A program made the translations under genes and the position numbers. Below are positions 11,700 to 23,334 of a stretch of 64,000 bases of DNA, piece after piece (the stretch's first letter is position 1; each line of letters begins with the position of its first letter). Origin of the DNA: Erinaceus europaeus (lineage: Eukaryota; Chordata; Mammalia; Eulipotyphla; Erinaceidae); the NCBI RefSeq assembly GCF_950295315.1, contig NC_080170.1, positions 93,542,054 through 93,606,053 of the forward strand, read 5' to 3'. The notes under the pieces were generated by a model, which had not been told where the DNA came from, did no database searches, and was given only the letters and a program-made list of their open reading frames with translations.

Positions 11700-12100
11700 T
11701 TTTTTAAAAAAATTCATTGGGTGATTAATGACTTATAGTTGATAGTAAAATTCAATAGTTTGTACATGCATGACATCTCCCAATTTTCCACATAACAATT
11801 CAACCTCTACTAAGTCCTCCTCTGCCATCATGTTGCAGGGCCTGAACCATCCCCCCAACCCCAGAGTCTTTTACTTTGATGCACCTTCCTTCCTTCCTTC
11901 CTTTTTCTTTTTTTCTTTTTAGAATTTCCTTATTGGGGTATTAATGGTTTACAGTTGACAGTAAAATACAATAGTCTGTATATGTATAATATTTTCCAGT
12001 TTCCACATAATAATATACCCCCCACTAAGTCCTCTGCCTTCATGTTCCAGGACCTGAACCCCACTCAACCCAAGTCTTTTACTTTGGTGCAATGCATCTC
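11700..12100 (-). mobile_element. two L1-A-type 3' ends in tandem
   Basis: 11700-11885 and 11905-12095 each run from the L1 3' terminus (CATTGGGTGATTAATG; TATTGGGGTATTAATGG) to AGTCTTTTACTTT. Each is truncated at the same place, where CT-rich DNA begins. Confidence 0.75.
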
Positions 12101-12198
12101 CCTCCCTCCCTCCTTCCCTCCTTCCCTCCCTCCTTTCCTTCCTCCCTTCCTTTCTTCCTTCCTTCCTTCTTTCCTTCCTTCCTTCCTTCCTTCCTTCT
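12100..12198. repeat. (CCTT)n / (CTTC)n simple repeat
   Basis: About 100 bp of CCTT, CCCT and TTCC units on the + strand. A shorter run lies at 11887-11902. It abuts the truncated end of an L1 3' segment. Confidence 0.95.
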
Positions 12199-12397
12199 TA
12201 AAGCAGCCTTGTTATTTCTCTGTGCGTTCAAAGCTTTAGCTGCTTTAATTGATTATTCTAATTATGAGTAAGTCAATAATATATTTTGTGACTTATCTTT
12301 ATATCTTGAAGGCTAGTGAAAGTTAACAAACAGTAGCTATTTAATATCTGTTTACTTTGGAATTCATATGTTATTCCTTCTGATAAAGACTTTGAGT

Positions 12398-12611
12398 CAT
12401 GGGACCAGATGGTAGTACACCTGGTTGAGTGCACATGTTACAGTGCGCAAGGATCCAGGTTTGAGTCCCCGTTCCCTCCTGCAGAGGGAAAGCTTAGCAA
12501 GTGGTGAAGGAGGGCTGCATGTGTCTCTCTCCCTCTTTATCATCCCATTCTCTTTTGATTTCTGGCTGTCTCTACTAAATAATAGAGATGATAAGAAAAA
12601 TTTTTTATAAA
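12398..12611 (+). mobile_element. tRNA-derived SINE, family 2, with 13-bp TSD
   Basis: Full-length: tRNA-like head (GGACCAGATGGTAGTACACC), box-B-like GGTTTGAGTCCC, pyrimidine-rich body, A-rich tail. AAAGACTTTGAGT flanks at 12385-12397 and 12612-12624. Confidence 0.9.
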
Positions 12612-12624
12612 AAAGACTTTGAGT

Positions 12625-13500
12625 TGTATAGGATAGTTTTTCTTTGAATTTTTTTTTATACTCTTATGTCCCACAAGTCAGGGGTTTTGATCACTAGGTT
12701 TAAAAAATAGTAATGGAGTTCAAGTAATACAGAAATATCCTCATCAGTTTCAAACCAGAAAAAACAATGAACATTGGTATTGATATAACATGATATACAG
12801 AATGAAGCAATTACCTTCTTCCAAGATTCTGAGTAGCCAAAAACTATTTACTAGCACATTTAGAAAGTGTCCAGGTATTCTGCCCAGCTCTAGTTCTTAC
12901 TTTATATATATATTTTTTATTTTTCCAAGTTATTTTGATAAAAAATATTGTTGGATCCATAATGTTTAGCTAGATAAAAAGAAGAAGAGTCTGAGAAAAC
13001 TATACTGAAACAAATTTTCTTTTTTTTCTTGACTCAGTGTGAACTTCAGTCTCTTGATTGCTTATGATAAATAATAAACTTTATGAGCCTGTGAACAAAA
13101 TGATAAAAACGCAGCAAGCAACACATATTCAGATCTCTAGAGGAACTCACACTTCAGTGGGTATAATATATGTAAAGCCTACCTATTTTGAGAGAATAGT
13201 TCTTTATTGACTTTCACTGAAAATTAATAAGTAAAAAAAAAAAAAAAGAAAATCAAGAAGTTAGAAGAGTTTTTGGTAATGAATAAAGATAAAGTTATCT
13301 GTTGGTCAGCTGAGCTTGTCCGAGTTACTAGGTTAACTTGACACAGAGAGATTGCAGTATTTTCCAAAGTCTTTTGTCTTCAGCCTTGTCCCATTGCAGT
13401 CATTCCCCCGTACACTACACTTAGTTTCTTTTACTAAACATCATGTTATATCATTTCCCTATTTCAATCCTTTGTTTTACTATTACTGCAGGATAAAATT
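12625..13500. other. MORC1: intron, nothing recognised
   Basis: AT-rich with a poly-A run at about 13233-13248. No exon or repeat family recognised. Confidence 0.4.
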
Positions 13501-13509
13501 TATATTCCT

Positions 13510-13860
13510 TCCTAATACTGTCAGTTTCTTGAGCTGTTTGGCCTCTGCACAGCAGCCGCACTTGACCGACTCTTCATTCCTTGGCTCTTATCTCACATGT
13601 CACCTTCTGGAAAAGGTCTTCCCTGATCATTCTGCCTGCATCCACATTCTTGTTAATTCTCTATCACATTGCCCTGACTTTTTTCCCCCCTTGACTTAAA
13701 ACTCTCAGAAATAATCTCAGTTATTTTCTGCTTCTTTCAATCTTTTTCTTTTACCATGATATAAAATTATTGAGGGCAGAAGTCATAAATGTCTTGTCCC
13801 CCAGTTCAGAAGTTTCGTCACCACACATGGGCATTTGTGAGATGAAAACTATGGGATTTC
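13510..13860 (+). mobile_element. ancient L2 3'-end fragment
   Basis: Follows the L2 3' pattern: TCACCTTCTGGAAAAGGTCT then TTCCCTGATCA, then a CTCTATCACATTGCCCTG stretch, then ATTGAGGGCAGAAG. Heavily diverged. The 115-codon ORF here (13352-13699) is chance. Confidence 0.65.
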
Positions 13861-13879
13861 AACTTCACTAATTGTTAAT

Positions 13880-14100
13880 TAAAGTCCTGCTAGTAGCATT
13901 TATTAGCCTTAGCAAGTTATATAAACTCCTCGAAGTTAAATTTCTGTCTCTAACACACAGATGATCTTATGATAATTATATGTTACATAATTATAAAAAT
14001 TTATTACATTATCTTTATTGTAGACTTTTAAAACTATTAAATAGGCAGTACATGTGAAGCATGTAATATAAAGCTTAGTAATGCTAAGCCGTCAATAGAT
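13880..14100 (+). mobile_element. possible MIR fragment
   Basis: Order of features resembles MIR: TTAGCAAGTTATATAAACTC, TCTGTCTCTAACACACAGAT, ending AGCCGTCAATAGATG like the MIR 3' end. Diverged, moderate support. Confidence 0.45.
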
Positions 14101-14113
14101 GATAACTAAAATT

Positions 14114-14314
14114 ATTTAAAAATTTTTATTATCTTTATTTCTTGGATAGAGACAGCCAGATATCAAGAGGGAAGGGGGCGATAGAGAGACAGAGAGACAC
14201 CTGCTGCCCTGCTTCATCATTCACTCTCCCCCTGTAGTTGGGGACAGGGGGCTCGAACCCAGGTCCTTGTGCATTGTAACACATGCACTCAATCAGGTGC
14301 GCCACCACCTAGCC
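14114..14314 (-). mobile_element. tRNA-derived SINE, family 2, with 14-bp TSD
   Basis: Reverse-oriented full copy. TGATAACTAAAATT flanks at 14100-14113 and 14315-14328, a perfect duplication. Body with GGATAGAGACAGCCAGA and GGGGCTCGAACCCAGG. Confidence 0.92.
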
Positions 14315-14328
14315 TGATAACTAAAATT

Positions 14329-14822
14329 CTAACCCCAATTCCAACATATGGTAAAGGGTTTTACCCCAATAACAATGGACAATTTGGTGATATAAACTGA
14401 GTTTCCCACAATTCAACACAGTTTTGATTCCATCTATCTATATCAGCTAAGTTAAAGGTTCAGCTTCACAATACTTACCTACTTCCAATGCTTTCAGATA
14501 GTACTAAAAAGAACAAGTACCTTTTCACTTGACTGGCTACTAATCAGAATTTCCCATCACCCCTTTCTTGGATTTGATTAATTTTCTAGAATGGCTCACA
14601 GAACTTAGGAAATTTGTTTATTCTCATATTACTAATTTATTACAAAGGGTATTAAGGAATATGAATCAACTGCCAAAAGAAGAGATACATAGGGAATTGT
14701 CTTGAATATAGGAGCTTCTATCCTGTGTAATGTTATGTAGTACATTCTGGTTCCACAACATGGAAGTTCTTCAATCCTTCTCCTTTTTTAAATGTGATGT
14801 TATTGTATAAGCATGATTTATT
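14329..14822. other. MORC1: intron, nothing recognised
   Basis: Unique-looking sequence with no repeat identified. Confidence 0.4.
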
Positions 14823-14839
14823 AAATCTTGGTCACTGAT

Positions 14840-15633
14840 CTAAAAGGCCAACAAGCATATGAGAAAATGTTCCAAGTTACTGATTTTCAGAAAAATGCAA
14901 ATAAAGACAACAGTGAGATACCACTTCACTCCTGTGAGAATGTCATACATCTGAAAAAGTAGCAGTAACAAATGTTGGAGAGGTTGCAGGGCCAAAGGAA
15001 CCCTCATACACTACTGGTGGGAATGTAAATGTAGAGAGCAGTCTGGAGAACACTCAGAAGGCTAGAAGTGGACCTACCCTATAACCCTGCAGTTACTCTC
15101 CTGGAGATATATCCTAAGGAACCAAACACATCCATCCAAAAAGATTTGTGTACATATATGTTCATAGCAGCACAATTTGTAATAGCTAAATCCTGGAAGC
15201 AACCCAGGTGTCCCAATAACAGATGAGTGGCTGAGAAAGCTATGGTATGTACACACAATGGAATGCTACTCAACTATTAAAAATGGTGAATTAGCCTTCT
15301 TCCCCTCATCTTGGATAGAGCTTAAAGGAACCATGTTAAACGAGATAAATCAGACAGAGAAGGATGAATATGGGATGATCTCACTAATAGACAGAAATTG
15401 AAAGATAAGATCAGAAGGGAAAACACTAAGCAGAACTTGGACTGGAGTTGGTGTATTGCACCAAAGTAAAAGACTCTGGGGGGATGGTTCGGGTCCTGGA
15501 TTATGATGGCAGAGGAGGACCTAGTGGGGGGTTGATTTGTTATGTGGAAAACTGAGAAATGTTAACATATGTACTAACTGCTGTATTTTACTGTTGACTA
15601 TAAACAATCCCCCAATAAAAAATTTTAAAATAA
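14840..15633 (+). mobile_element. 5'-truncated sense L1-A with 17-bp TSD
   Basis: On the + strand: ORF2 C-terminal coding (GCTACTCAACTATTAAAAATG region) and 3'UTR ending CCCCCAATAAAAAATTTT. AAATCTTGGTCACTGAT at 14823-14839 matches 15634-15650 with one mismatch. It contains an AATAAA in the same direction as MORC1 transcription, the only recent L1 here in sense orientation. Confidence 0.92.
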
Positions 15634-15859
15634 AAATCTTGGTTACTGATGATCAGTTAAATCTTCTGCCCATCACCTCTTTCCAGAAGTCAAGGAGCAT
15701 TTTCATTCCTCTTTTCACAATTGGTTTTCTTGGCAACCAGCTTTAGGTGATTTCCAAAAGCCAGCTGACAGAAGCGCTGGTAGTATTGTGGTGAGCATAG
15801 CTGCCTTCCAAAAGCCAGCTCATTTATAAAAATCCAGTTGTGCTAGAAAGAAACTTTTT

Positions 15860-16123
15860 GTTTTTTATTTATTTAAATAATTTTTTATTTAAGGAAGGAG
15901 ACATTAACAAAACCATAGGGTAGGAGGGGTACAACTCCACACAATTCCCACCACCCAATCTCCATATCCCATCCCCTCCCCAATAGCTTTCCCATTCTCT
16001 ATCCCTCTGGGAGTATGGACCCAGGGTCACTGTGGGTTGCAGAAGGTGAAAGGTCTGGCTTCTGTAATTGCTTCCCCGCTGAACATGGACGTTGACTGAT
16101 CAGTTCATACTCCCAGTCTGCCA
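15860..16123 (-). mobile_element. L1-B 3'UTR, 264 bp, with 13-bp TSD
   Basis: Only the last 264 bp of the long L1-B 3'UTR inserted (AACAAAACCATAGGGTAGG to CCCAGTCTGCC). AAAGAAACTTTTT at 15847-15859 pairs with AAAGAGACTTTTT at 16124-16136. Confidence 0.85.
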
Positions 16124-16136
16124 AAAGAGACTTTTT

Positions 16137-16880
16137 AAATGATAAGATACCTGCTTCATATATACAGTTCTGAAGCAGTTTCAGGAGCTAAGGTTAAGAA
16201 TCCAAATATTACAACAGCAAATGCTAATAAGGTATTGCTCTTTAGTTACTTTCATTGACATAACAATGAATTATATTATCCTGTAAGTTTTAAATATGCA
16301 TAATTATAAATCAATAACTGTTTATTATATTACTACTGTTATTAATGAAATTCCAGGAACTTTGGGGGCTGTGCAACAGGACCTTTAGATGAGGTCTATA
16401 TTTACATGAAAAATATACTTTTGTTGTCTGAATGACTAAAAATATATTTCTTATAAATCACCATATTGTAGCAACTAATACTGTCATTGTAGGACCTCTC
16501 GCATAATCCTCAGCCTCATATTAAAGCCACGTAGCAGATTACTAAAACAATTTCAGACAATTAGTGTCTGGTAGTCTTTATATGCTGCTATGCCAGGTGC
16601 CCCTGGGTTGTGTAGCTTGATTTCACCTTGTCTGACTCAGCATCCTCAGAGCAATTTTAAAACATATATTCATATATTCTAATTGACAACTCCATATCCA
16701 TCTTTTCCAGTTTTTTTTTTTGTAGCATTATTGTTATCATCTAAAGTACAGCTTTAAGCAAGTAACCTTTCTTCCCAGGCAATATCAAACCAGAAACCAT
16801 CCTGATCCTCTTAATCTCACATGGGTCAAATATAGTGGGAAATAGTAGTGGTACAAATATTAGCAATATTTATATATATT
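16137..16880. other. MORC1: intron, nothing recognised
   Basis: AT-rich unique-looking sequence. Confidence 0.4.
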
Positions 16881-17110
16881 TTTAACATTTACCAAACACT
16901 ATGATTTTATTAAGGGTTTCACAAACACATTTCATTTAATTGATTTTATTTATCTTTATCAATAACTCTGTGATGTATTATTACTACTTTCTTTTTAGAG
17001 ATAAGGAAATTAATACTCTATAAACTATATTTACCCAAGGTCACATGACTGGATTGTCAGATCTTTTTCAATATATTAAATTAAGATCCTGATCAGAACT
17101 ATGGATATTC
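16880..17110 (-). mobile_element. MIR fragment
   Basis: Reverse-complement MIR core: TTAGAGATAAGGAAATTAATA, then ACCCAAGGTCACATGACTGG, with diverged flanks. Confidence 0.65.
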
Positions 17111-17209
17111 CCTGGTGTTTTCAGATGTATATGAGGTCCTGCTGCTTGATTCTATCCAGTATCAGTGATTCATAAGTCCTAACCTCTTAAACATATTTGT
17201 TTATTACAG

Positions 17210-17300
17210 ATGAGGCCTCAGATATCATTTTCTTTGGCACATCCAAAAAACGGTCATCAGCCTTGAAGTTTATTGGGCAATATGGCAATGGTCTTAAAAG
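17210..17300 (+). CDS. MORC1: MORC1 internal exon B (ATP lid, G2 box)
   Basis: A 91-bp exon after TTATTACAG and before GTGAGG. It completes the Asp codon from exon A, then encodes about residues 75-104: a helix with SDIIFFGTSKK, then the glycine-rich IGQYGNGLK of the ATP lid. It ends with AG of a Ser codon finished in exon C. A SINE sits 10 bp beyond the donor, and its target-site duplication copied the end of this exon together with its donor. Confidence 0.95.
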
Positions 17301-17310
17301 GTGAGGTTTT

Positions 17311-17490
17311 GTGGTCTGGAAGGTGGGTCAGTGGATAAAGTGTTGGACTCTCAGGCATGAGGTTCTGAGTTTGATCCTTGGCAGTGTGTGTACCAGAGTA
17401 ATAATGCTCTGGTGTTCTCTCTCTCCTCCTCTCCCTCCCTTTCCTCCCTCTTTTTTTTTTATCTCTCATTAACAAATAAAATCTTTTTTG
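17311..17490 (+). mobile_element. tRNA-derived SINE, family 3, 10 bp past exon B
   Basis: GTGGTCTGGAAGGTGGGTCA head, GAGTTTGATCCTTGGCAG, CT-rich body and AACAAATAAAATC tail. The flanking duplication AAAGGTGAGGTTTT (17297-17310) / AAAGGGAGGTTTT (17491-17503) includes the last four bases of exon B and its splice donor. The right copy has lost the GT. Confidence 0.85.
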
Positions 17491-17503
17491 AAAGGGAGGT
17501 TTT

Positions 17504-18586
17504 TTTCTTTTAGCGCATTTATTATTGATATTGTTAACCCTATTTAGTTAATGATAATATGTAAGGATCCACATTTGCAAAGCTTAAAAAGAATATAGGC
17601 TTAAGAAGTCTCCTGGTCAGATGGATGAACATAAAGAATTCATGTCAACCTTCTACAGTGAACAACAAAACTAAAATAACAATGGAAACAGTGTGAACAG
17701 AAATCATCCTAAGACGTATGGAAATAGAATTTTCACAGCAAGAGACAAATTGATAGAATCTAGGTAGAGAGGAGAAACACACCTACACCAAGAAAGACAC
17801 CCCCTTGGACATCCATCTGCTATAATTGGGAAGAAATCTCTATGCTACAGAACTTTGAGAAGGGAGGAGGATGTTTGTATTAAAACCAAGCCACCACAAT
17901 CCTACAGTCCTTTAACTTACACCACTGAGCTGGGGAAAGGGAACTGGAGGATATAAATTCTGTGCAAGTTATTGGCAAGCATCATTTTTTCTCCTTTTCA
18001 TGACCTTGATGGGAGCAGCTGGTGGATGACATAGGATATTAGTTCCCATGGTAACAGACCCTGGAGGCAAACTGAGGAGTGCTCCATCCACCTCCAGCTA
18101 AAAACTGAAGTAACTAGAGACAGAGGCAGGGAGTACATGTCCCCTAACAGATAGGCACGGAGTTTCCAGCCTCCTATCACCCAGTGTCCCAGGTTCCCAG
18201 TCTACTCAAACTCAGGGCACGAATGCTGTGGGACAGTGACAACAGCTAAACCATTGTCTTTCCCAGGCCTGTTAAAATTCACACCAGCCACTTGGGTACC
18301 TGATTTACATCACTTTTCAGATCAAGAAATTTCTTTTCTCTCACAGTACCTTATTTCCAATAGTATTGTCTTAAGAAACAGTATAGGGCTGGGTTAAATA
18401 ATATCCATTTGTACTACTTTGAGATTTAAAAAAAAAAAAGCTATACTATCAATAGTATCCCCTTGATGATGGGTTAGCCAAAGAGTGTAATTATTTCTAT
18501 GGAGAAAACAATCTACTGCTGCACCCAATTACTACTTCATGTACGCTCGATACGTAAACTGTTATGTTCTTGGTTTTTTAATGTAG
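17504..18586. other. MORC1: intron between exons B and C
   Basis: No repeat family or second gene recognised. A 60-codon minus-strand ORF at 17998-18180 has no recognisable domain. Confidence 0.4.
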
Positions 18587-18695
18587 TGGATCCATGAGGA
18601 TTGGAAAAGACTTTATTCTCTTTACAAAGAAGGAAGAAACGATGACTTGCATGTTTTTTTCTCAGACGTTTTGTGAAAGAGAAGGTCTCAGTGAG
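18587..18695 (+). CDS. MORC1: MORC1 internal exon C
   Basis: A 109-bp exon after ATGTAG and before GTAAGA. It completes Ser-105 and encodes [16 protein letters not shown] and the strand-rich segment up to LSE (about residues 105-141). The [10 protein letters not shown] stretch is nearly invariant in MORC proteins and closes the ATP lid. It ends on a complete codon (phase 0). Confidence 0.95.
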
Positions 18696-18794
18696 GTAAG
18701 AATGAAAACTTTCCTTTGGTTCCCATGGTACTGCTATTATTTGTTTTTGTCATTTCAGGAGGTGAAGTCTATCCTGGTTTCTTCTTCTAGCAGA

Positions 18795-18912
18795 TTTTTT
18801 TTTTTCCAGAGTACTGCTCAGCTCTGGTTTGTGTGGGGAATTGAACCTAGGACTTTGGAGCCTTAGGCATGAGAATCTTTTTGCATAGCCATTATGCTAT
18901 CTACCCCTGCCC
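18795..18912 (-). mobile_element. tRNA-derived SINE, family 4
   Basis: T-run tail, then CAGAGTACTGCTCAGCTCTGG, GGGAATTGAACCTAGGACT, CATGAGAATCTTTTTGCATA and a decayed head. It begins 100 bp after the exon C donor. Confidence 0.8.
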
Positions 18913-19512
18913 TCTTTTTCTTTTTATAATTTAGGAGTGTGTAATTTAGGAATGTGAGGAGGTAGCTGGTTATTTTGGGATCATTAGAGCTCTGTTTTAG
19001 GAATCATTCCATGGGTAAGTTTTTGACTCCTAGGCAATTTTCAGAATTGTTCTTTTCATTGTCCACATTCTAGCTCCCAGAATAAGGTGATTCCTTTGGC
19101 CCAAAAAAGTTTGAGGATAAAAAGTCTGCAAAATTCTTTCCTTATAACTGGATTATTATTTTTAAGATAAACAGAATATTGCATTTAAACACTTGGAAGA
19201 CCCAATCTAATGAAACTAAATGAAAATAGAAGTTAAACCTACAAATCTAATATCATAGTGTCAGCTCCAATTGATGGCTTGAAAACAGCTTGATAATTTT
19301 TCAGTTTGCAAGATTTGCTACTATTATCATAACTTATAACTCAATATAGCAGATGCATGATGAGGAATTGTCTGCTCAGCTCTGGGTAGATCCTGAAAAA
19401 GGTAGCAGACAAGCAGAAGACCATTAGGTGTGTTCAGCCTTGTTCCCAAATAAGGTAGACTCATGTGACATGGAAGAGTAATGAAATGAGGGTATTAAAA
19501 AATAATTCCTTT
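18913..19512. other. MORC1: intron, nothing recognised
   Basis: No repeat or RNA recognised. Confidence 0.4.
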
Positions 19513-19705
19513 TAAAATTATCTTTATTTATTTATTGGATAGAGAAAGCCAGAAATTGAGATGGAAGGGGGTGATAGAGAGAGTGAGAGACACCTGCAGC
19601 CCTGCTTCACCACTTGCAAAGCTTTCCCCCTGCAGGTGGGGACTAGGGGCTCAAACTTGTCAATGGTAACACCTGTGCTCAACCAGCTGCGCCACCATCA
19701 ACCCC
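19513..19705 (-). mobile_element. tRNA-derived SINE, family 2
   Basis: GGATAGAGAAAGCCAGAAATT, CCCTGCAGGTGGGGACTAG and a decayed head near GCGCCACCATCAACCCC. TSD not clear. Confidence 0.8.
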
Positions 19706-20664
19706 TAAAAAGAATTTTTTTCAATGACTATGTCTTCTTGCTATAAGATTGTCTAATACGTATCATACAGTGCTATGGATGGAGAGATTAGAGTAGTGTG
19801 GTCAGTCAGGGCTTTTTTTTTTTCATCAGTGAAGGTTTTTAATGAAGAGAGCATAGCTGCAACTTGAAAGACTGATAAATCAAAGAGAAATGGTAGGTAG
19901 AAAGTCTCAGACCTGGTAATTAACATGAAGTTTAGGTATAGTGTGAAAATGTGATTAGAAGGTCAGCAATTTCATTGGTATTGGTGATGTAGGGATGGGT
20001 CATAGAATCAGTATAGGCAGTAGAGTGGTTGAGTGGGGTTCTGACACAAGAAAAAGTGATAGTTTAGATACTTTAAATATTTATTTTGCACTTTATGCAA
20101 GTAAAGGGTCTGGGAAGTTGGACTGAAACTGCAGCTATAATTTTTGTTTTAATGATCTCTCCTTCCCTCTCTCCCTTCTTTATTTAAGCTAAAACCAAAA
20201 GCCTATTCTCATTTTCACTTTCACAGAAGCAGTATTTTTCGATAATATTAAGCCACTATTTTGATATTTACCTGCACATCTCTATGTAACATTCTTGTAT
20301 AGCTGCCCCTTGCTTTGATTTAAACAATCTATTAATCTCCTACTGAAAAAAGGAGCATTTATTTTTTCCCCTCTGTTCCTATAATACATGCACACACACA
20401 TTCTTACACCTCCATACACACAAATACATTTATTTCTTTACTCTTAATATAGATCTTAACTTTAGCTATGGCAATAGTCAGTACTTATGTTACAAAGCAC
20501 AGTTCACACCTATATTTTTTCAGACTATTACTTTTCACTTCCTGAACAACTTTCTGTATTCCCTGGAATGAATAATTGTCTACTTTTTATTCTATGCAAC
20601 TTTTCATTATCACTATCACTGAATATTTGCTTGGATTTTATTATAAAATCTTTGTAACTGTTAG
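19706..20664. other. MORC1: intron, nothing recognised
   Basis: AT-rich. A short CA-rich stretch lies at about 20389-20426. No exon recognised. Confidence 0.4.
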
Positions 20665-21540
20665 TCCAGTCATTTTTTTATTAGTGATTTAATAAGGATC
20701 GACAAGATTGTGGGATAAGAGTGGTATAATTCCATACAATTCCCACTACCAGTGTTCTGCATCCCATCCCCTCCATTGGAAATTCCCCTATTCTTTATCC
20801 CTCTGGTGTATGGACCAAAGATCTTTATGGGGTGCAGAAGGTGGGAGGTCTATCTTTTGTAGTTGCTTCTCTGCTGGACTTGGGAGTTGACAAGTTCATC
20901 CATACCCCCAGCCTGTTTCTGTCTTTCCCTAGTGGGGTAGAGGTCTGGGGAGGTGGAGTTCCAGGACACATTGGTGAGGTCATCTGTCCAGGGAAGTCAG
21001 GTTGACATCATGGTAGCATCTGTAACTTAATTGGCTGACAAGTGTAAAATATAAAGCAGAACAGATTGTTTAATAATCAGGAATCTAGTGGTAAGAGTAT
21101 AGCATATGAGATTTGGGGTCTTTATGTTGGAAGAATCTAGGAAGTCTATTTTAGGTATATTCCAAGGGGCATATGACTTACTAATTTTTGCTTGAGCCGG
21201 ATAGGTAACATGCAAGTGGGCTAAAAGGATTGTCTGGGAAGATGGTGTCAGAGTTATCCCAGTCTCTTAAGGTTCTCTTAGCTATTTCATCTTTCTGAAG
21301 CAACATGCTCTGTAGTCTTCTCATGCCCGGTAGTGTGCATTCTTGCTTTCTGTGGCTGGCGTTCAGCTGCATCCTGGGATGTGCTTTTGCCATCATGCTG
21401 ACAATTTTTACTGTTCTTTGTCAGGTCTCAGGTCCTAACTCTCATGTCTTTCATTAAAAACTTGCTATCCTTGGTATAAAATAACCTCTATTCACTCTCT
21501 TAGCAATGATGCACGAGGGGAAATAGCTTGGAATGTCACA
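20665..21540 (-). mobile_element. L1-C-type long 3'UTR, old
   Basis: Starts TTTTTTTATTAGTGATTTAA and follows the same order as 43972-45535 and, more distantly, the L1-B 3'UTR: GGTATAATTCC, CCCATCCCCTCC, TTTATCCCTCTGG, GGGGTGCAGAAGGTGGGAGG, CCAGGACACATTGGTGAGG. Confidence 0.75.
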
Positions 21541-21545
21541 GGCAT

Positions 21546-21662
21546 GATAGACACCTGCAGACCTGCTCCACCAGTAGTAAGGTTCTCACCTGCAGGTGGG
21601 GATCACTTAGTCTTTGTGCATGGTGATATGTGCATTAACCTGGTACACCACCTTCTGGCCCC
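21546..21662 (-). mobile_element. decayed SINE fragment
   Basis: ACACCTGCAGACCTGCTCCA, CACCTGCAGGTGGGGATCA and a damaged head at CACCTTCTGGCCCC. Adjoins the old L1 end. Confidence 0.7.
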
Positions 21663-21974
21663 TGTGTGGTGTGTTTGTTTAATCCAGAAACTTTTTTTCC
21701 TTTTCTTTCCAGCAGAAAAAAAAATTATCTTTTTTTTTTTTTTAAGGGTGGGGGTGGAGCTGTTGCCAGATTGTAATCTAGATAACCTACTTTCATTCTC
21801 TCCCTCCATCAACCCATCTCTGAGTTTAATTAATGTCGTCAGTTTCTGGGCCTCTTTGTAAAACTTGTTACATTCTGGAACCTTGTAGTGCAGATTTCAC
21901 TTGCAATGCAGTCTCATTTTTTTTTTTTTTTGTTCTTTTTACTTCAGATTGGAAGAGACAGAGGGAGACCATTT

Positions 21975-22180
21975 TTAAAATTGGTGATTAATAATAGTTT
22001 AAAAAATTATAAGGTTACAGGATCTAGTTCCATACCTCACCCACTGCCAAAGTTCTGTGCTCCCATTCTGTCATTATTTATTTATTTTTAACAAGAGTGC
22101 TACTCAGTTCTGGCTTTTTAGATGGTGTGGGGGATTGAACCTGGGACTTTAGAGCCTCAAGCATGAAATTTCTTTTTCCA
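21975..22180 (-). mobile_element. L1 3'UTR fragment then family-4 SINE
   Basis: 21975-22072 resembles an old L1 3'UTR (TTGGTGATTAATAATAG, GTTCTGTGCTCCC). 22074-22180 is a family-4 SINE (AGTGCTACTCAGTTCTGG, GGGGGATTGAACCTGGGACT). Confidence 0.7.
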
Positions 22181-22323
22181 TTTAACTTTGTGTTTTGAGA
22201 TGTGGCCCAAGAGTGGACTGAATTAGGATCAGGCAAAAAGATAGCGTTCTTTTTTGGGGGGGGAGGTGGAGTGGGGTTGTATTTCATAGTAAATTGATGG
22301 GATTTTTTATTATTATTTAATAG

Positions 22324-22483
22324 GTTGTAGTGCCAATACCTTCATGGTTAATGAAAACCAGAGAGCCTGCCACAGATGATCTTCAAAAATTTTCACTGGA
22401 ATTGTCTATAATTTATAAATACTCTCCATTTAAAACAGAAGCTGAATTGATGAAGCAGTTTGACGTGATCTATGGGAAATGTG
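22324..22483 (+). CDS. MORC1: MORC1 internal exon D
   Basis: A 160-bp exon after ATTTAATAG and before GTAAGA. It starts in phase 0 and encodes about residues 142-194 (VVVPIPSWL, SIIYKYSPF, then EAELMKQFDVIYGKCG). This is the second half of the GHKL ATPase domain. The last base G is the first base of a Gly codon completed in exon E. Confidence 0.95.
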
Positions 22484-23330
22484 GTAAGATCATCAAAATT
22501 TTGGAATATGGATGGAGACACTTGTTCTTTGCATTGATGAAGACACTATATATATGTTTACATAATTCTTTTTTTTCCCTGGAACCTCGTGGTAGCAATC
22601 ATTTATCTTATACATGCCAGTTTTGTCTCAAGAGATTCCAAACATGAATGATTCATACATCCCTGGCACTGGGAGAAAGGCTTAAACTTATATGAACTTG
22701 GTGAAGCTGTAAGAGTGTGATGCAGAGTGGGGACACATACTAATTTACAGTTACTGTACTAGATAGCAAGGTTAACAGATACTTAGTTCAATGTCCAAGA
22801 ACTGACAATCTCAGAGAGTTACCACATGTAATTAATTCAGATTTCTTTTGCAAAAGATTTGTAGATATACTTCTCAAATTAAAAGATGTTTTTGTACATT
22901 TCCCCATCTCCATAAACATTCTGTTCAATATGCTGAACATACTTGCTCTACAAACATTTTTGGTATCAGTATTTCTCCAGATTTCTGGCACTTTTCATAT
23001 CCACAAGCAAAAAGAACTACTTTAAAGTTGTGTACTTCCTGCCATTTGCAAGTCCTCAATTTACATAATGCTTATAGTAAGAGTCTAAGAAATTTGTTTC
23101 TGACTCTTCCTACATTGCTTTAAAAATGTCTTCTTTAATCTGTGACATTTTGTCTAAAAGTGATATTTAATGTCATCTTTTGTCCTTTCTCATAAAGGAT
23201 GGAAATTAAAGAAATATTTATTTTATTGCCATATATGGTATGTAACTGAAAAACAGTTATGTAATCTCTGACCGCTAGTTATAAAGTACAGAAATACTAA
23301 TTAAAGATGTACTATATCATGAATATTTAT
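22484..23330. other. MORC1: intron after exon D, nothing recognised
   Basis: No repeat family or exon recognised. ORFs on both strands (22788-23123) look like chance. Confidence 0.4.
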
Positions 23331-23334
23331 TTTC

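Noticed and set aside
11955..12239. 94-codon ORF with PSFLPS repeats
   Set aside because: It reads through an L1 3' end and a CCTT repeat.
13352..13699. 115-codon ORF as a possible gene
   Set aside because: It overlaps an ancient L2 fragment, has low-complexity hydrophobic content, and shows no domain or splice context.
21544..21861. 105-codon ORF near exon D
   Set aside because: It spans a decayed SINE and a poly-A/T tract; no conserved protein features.
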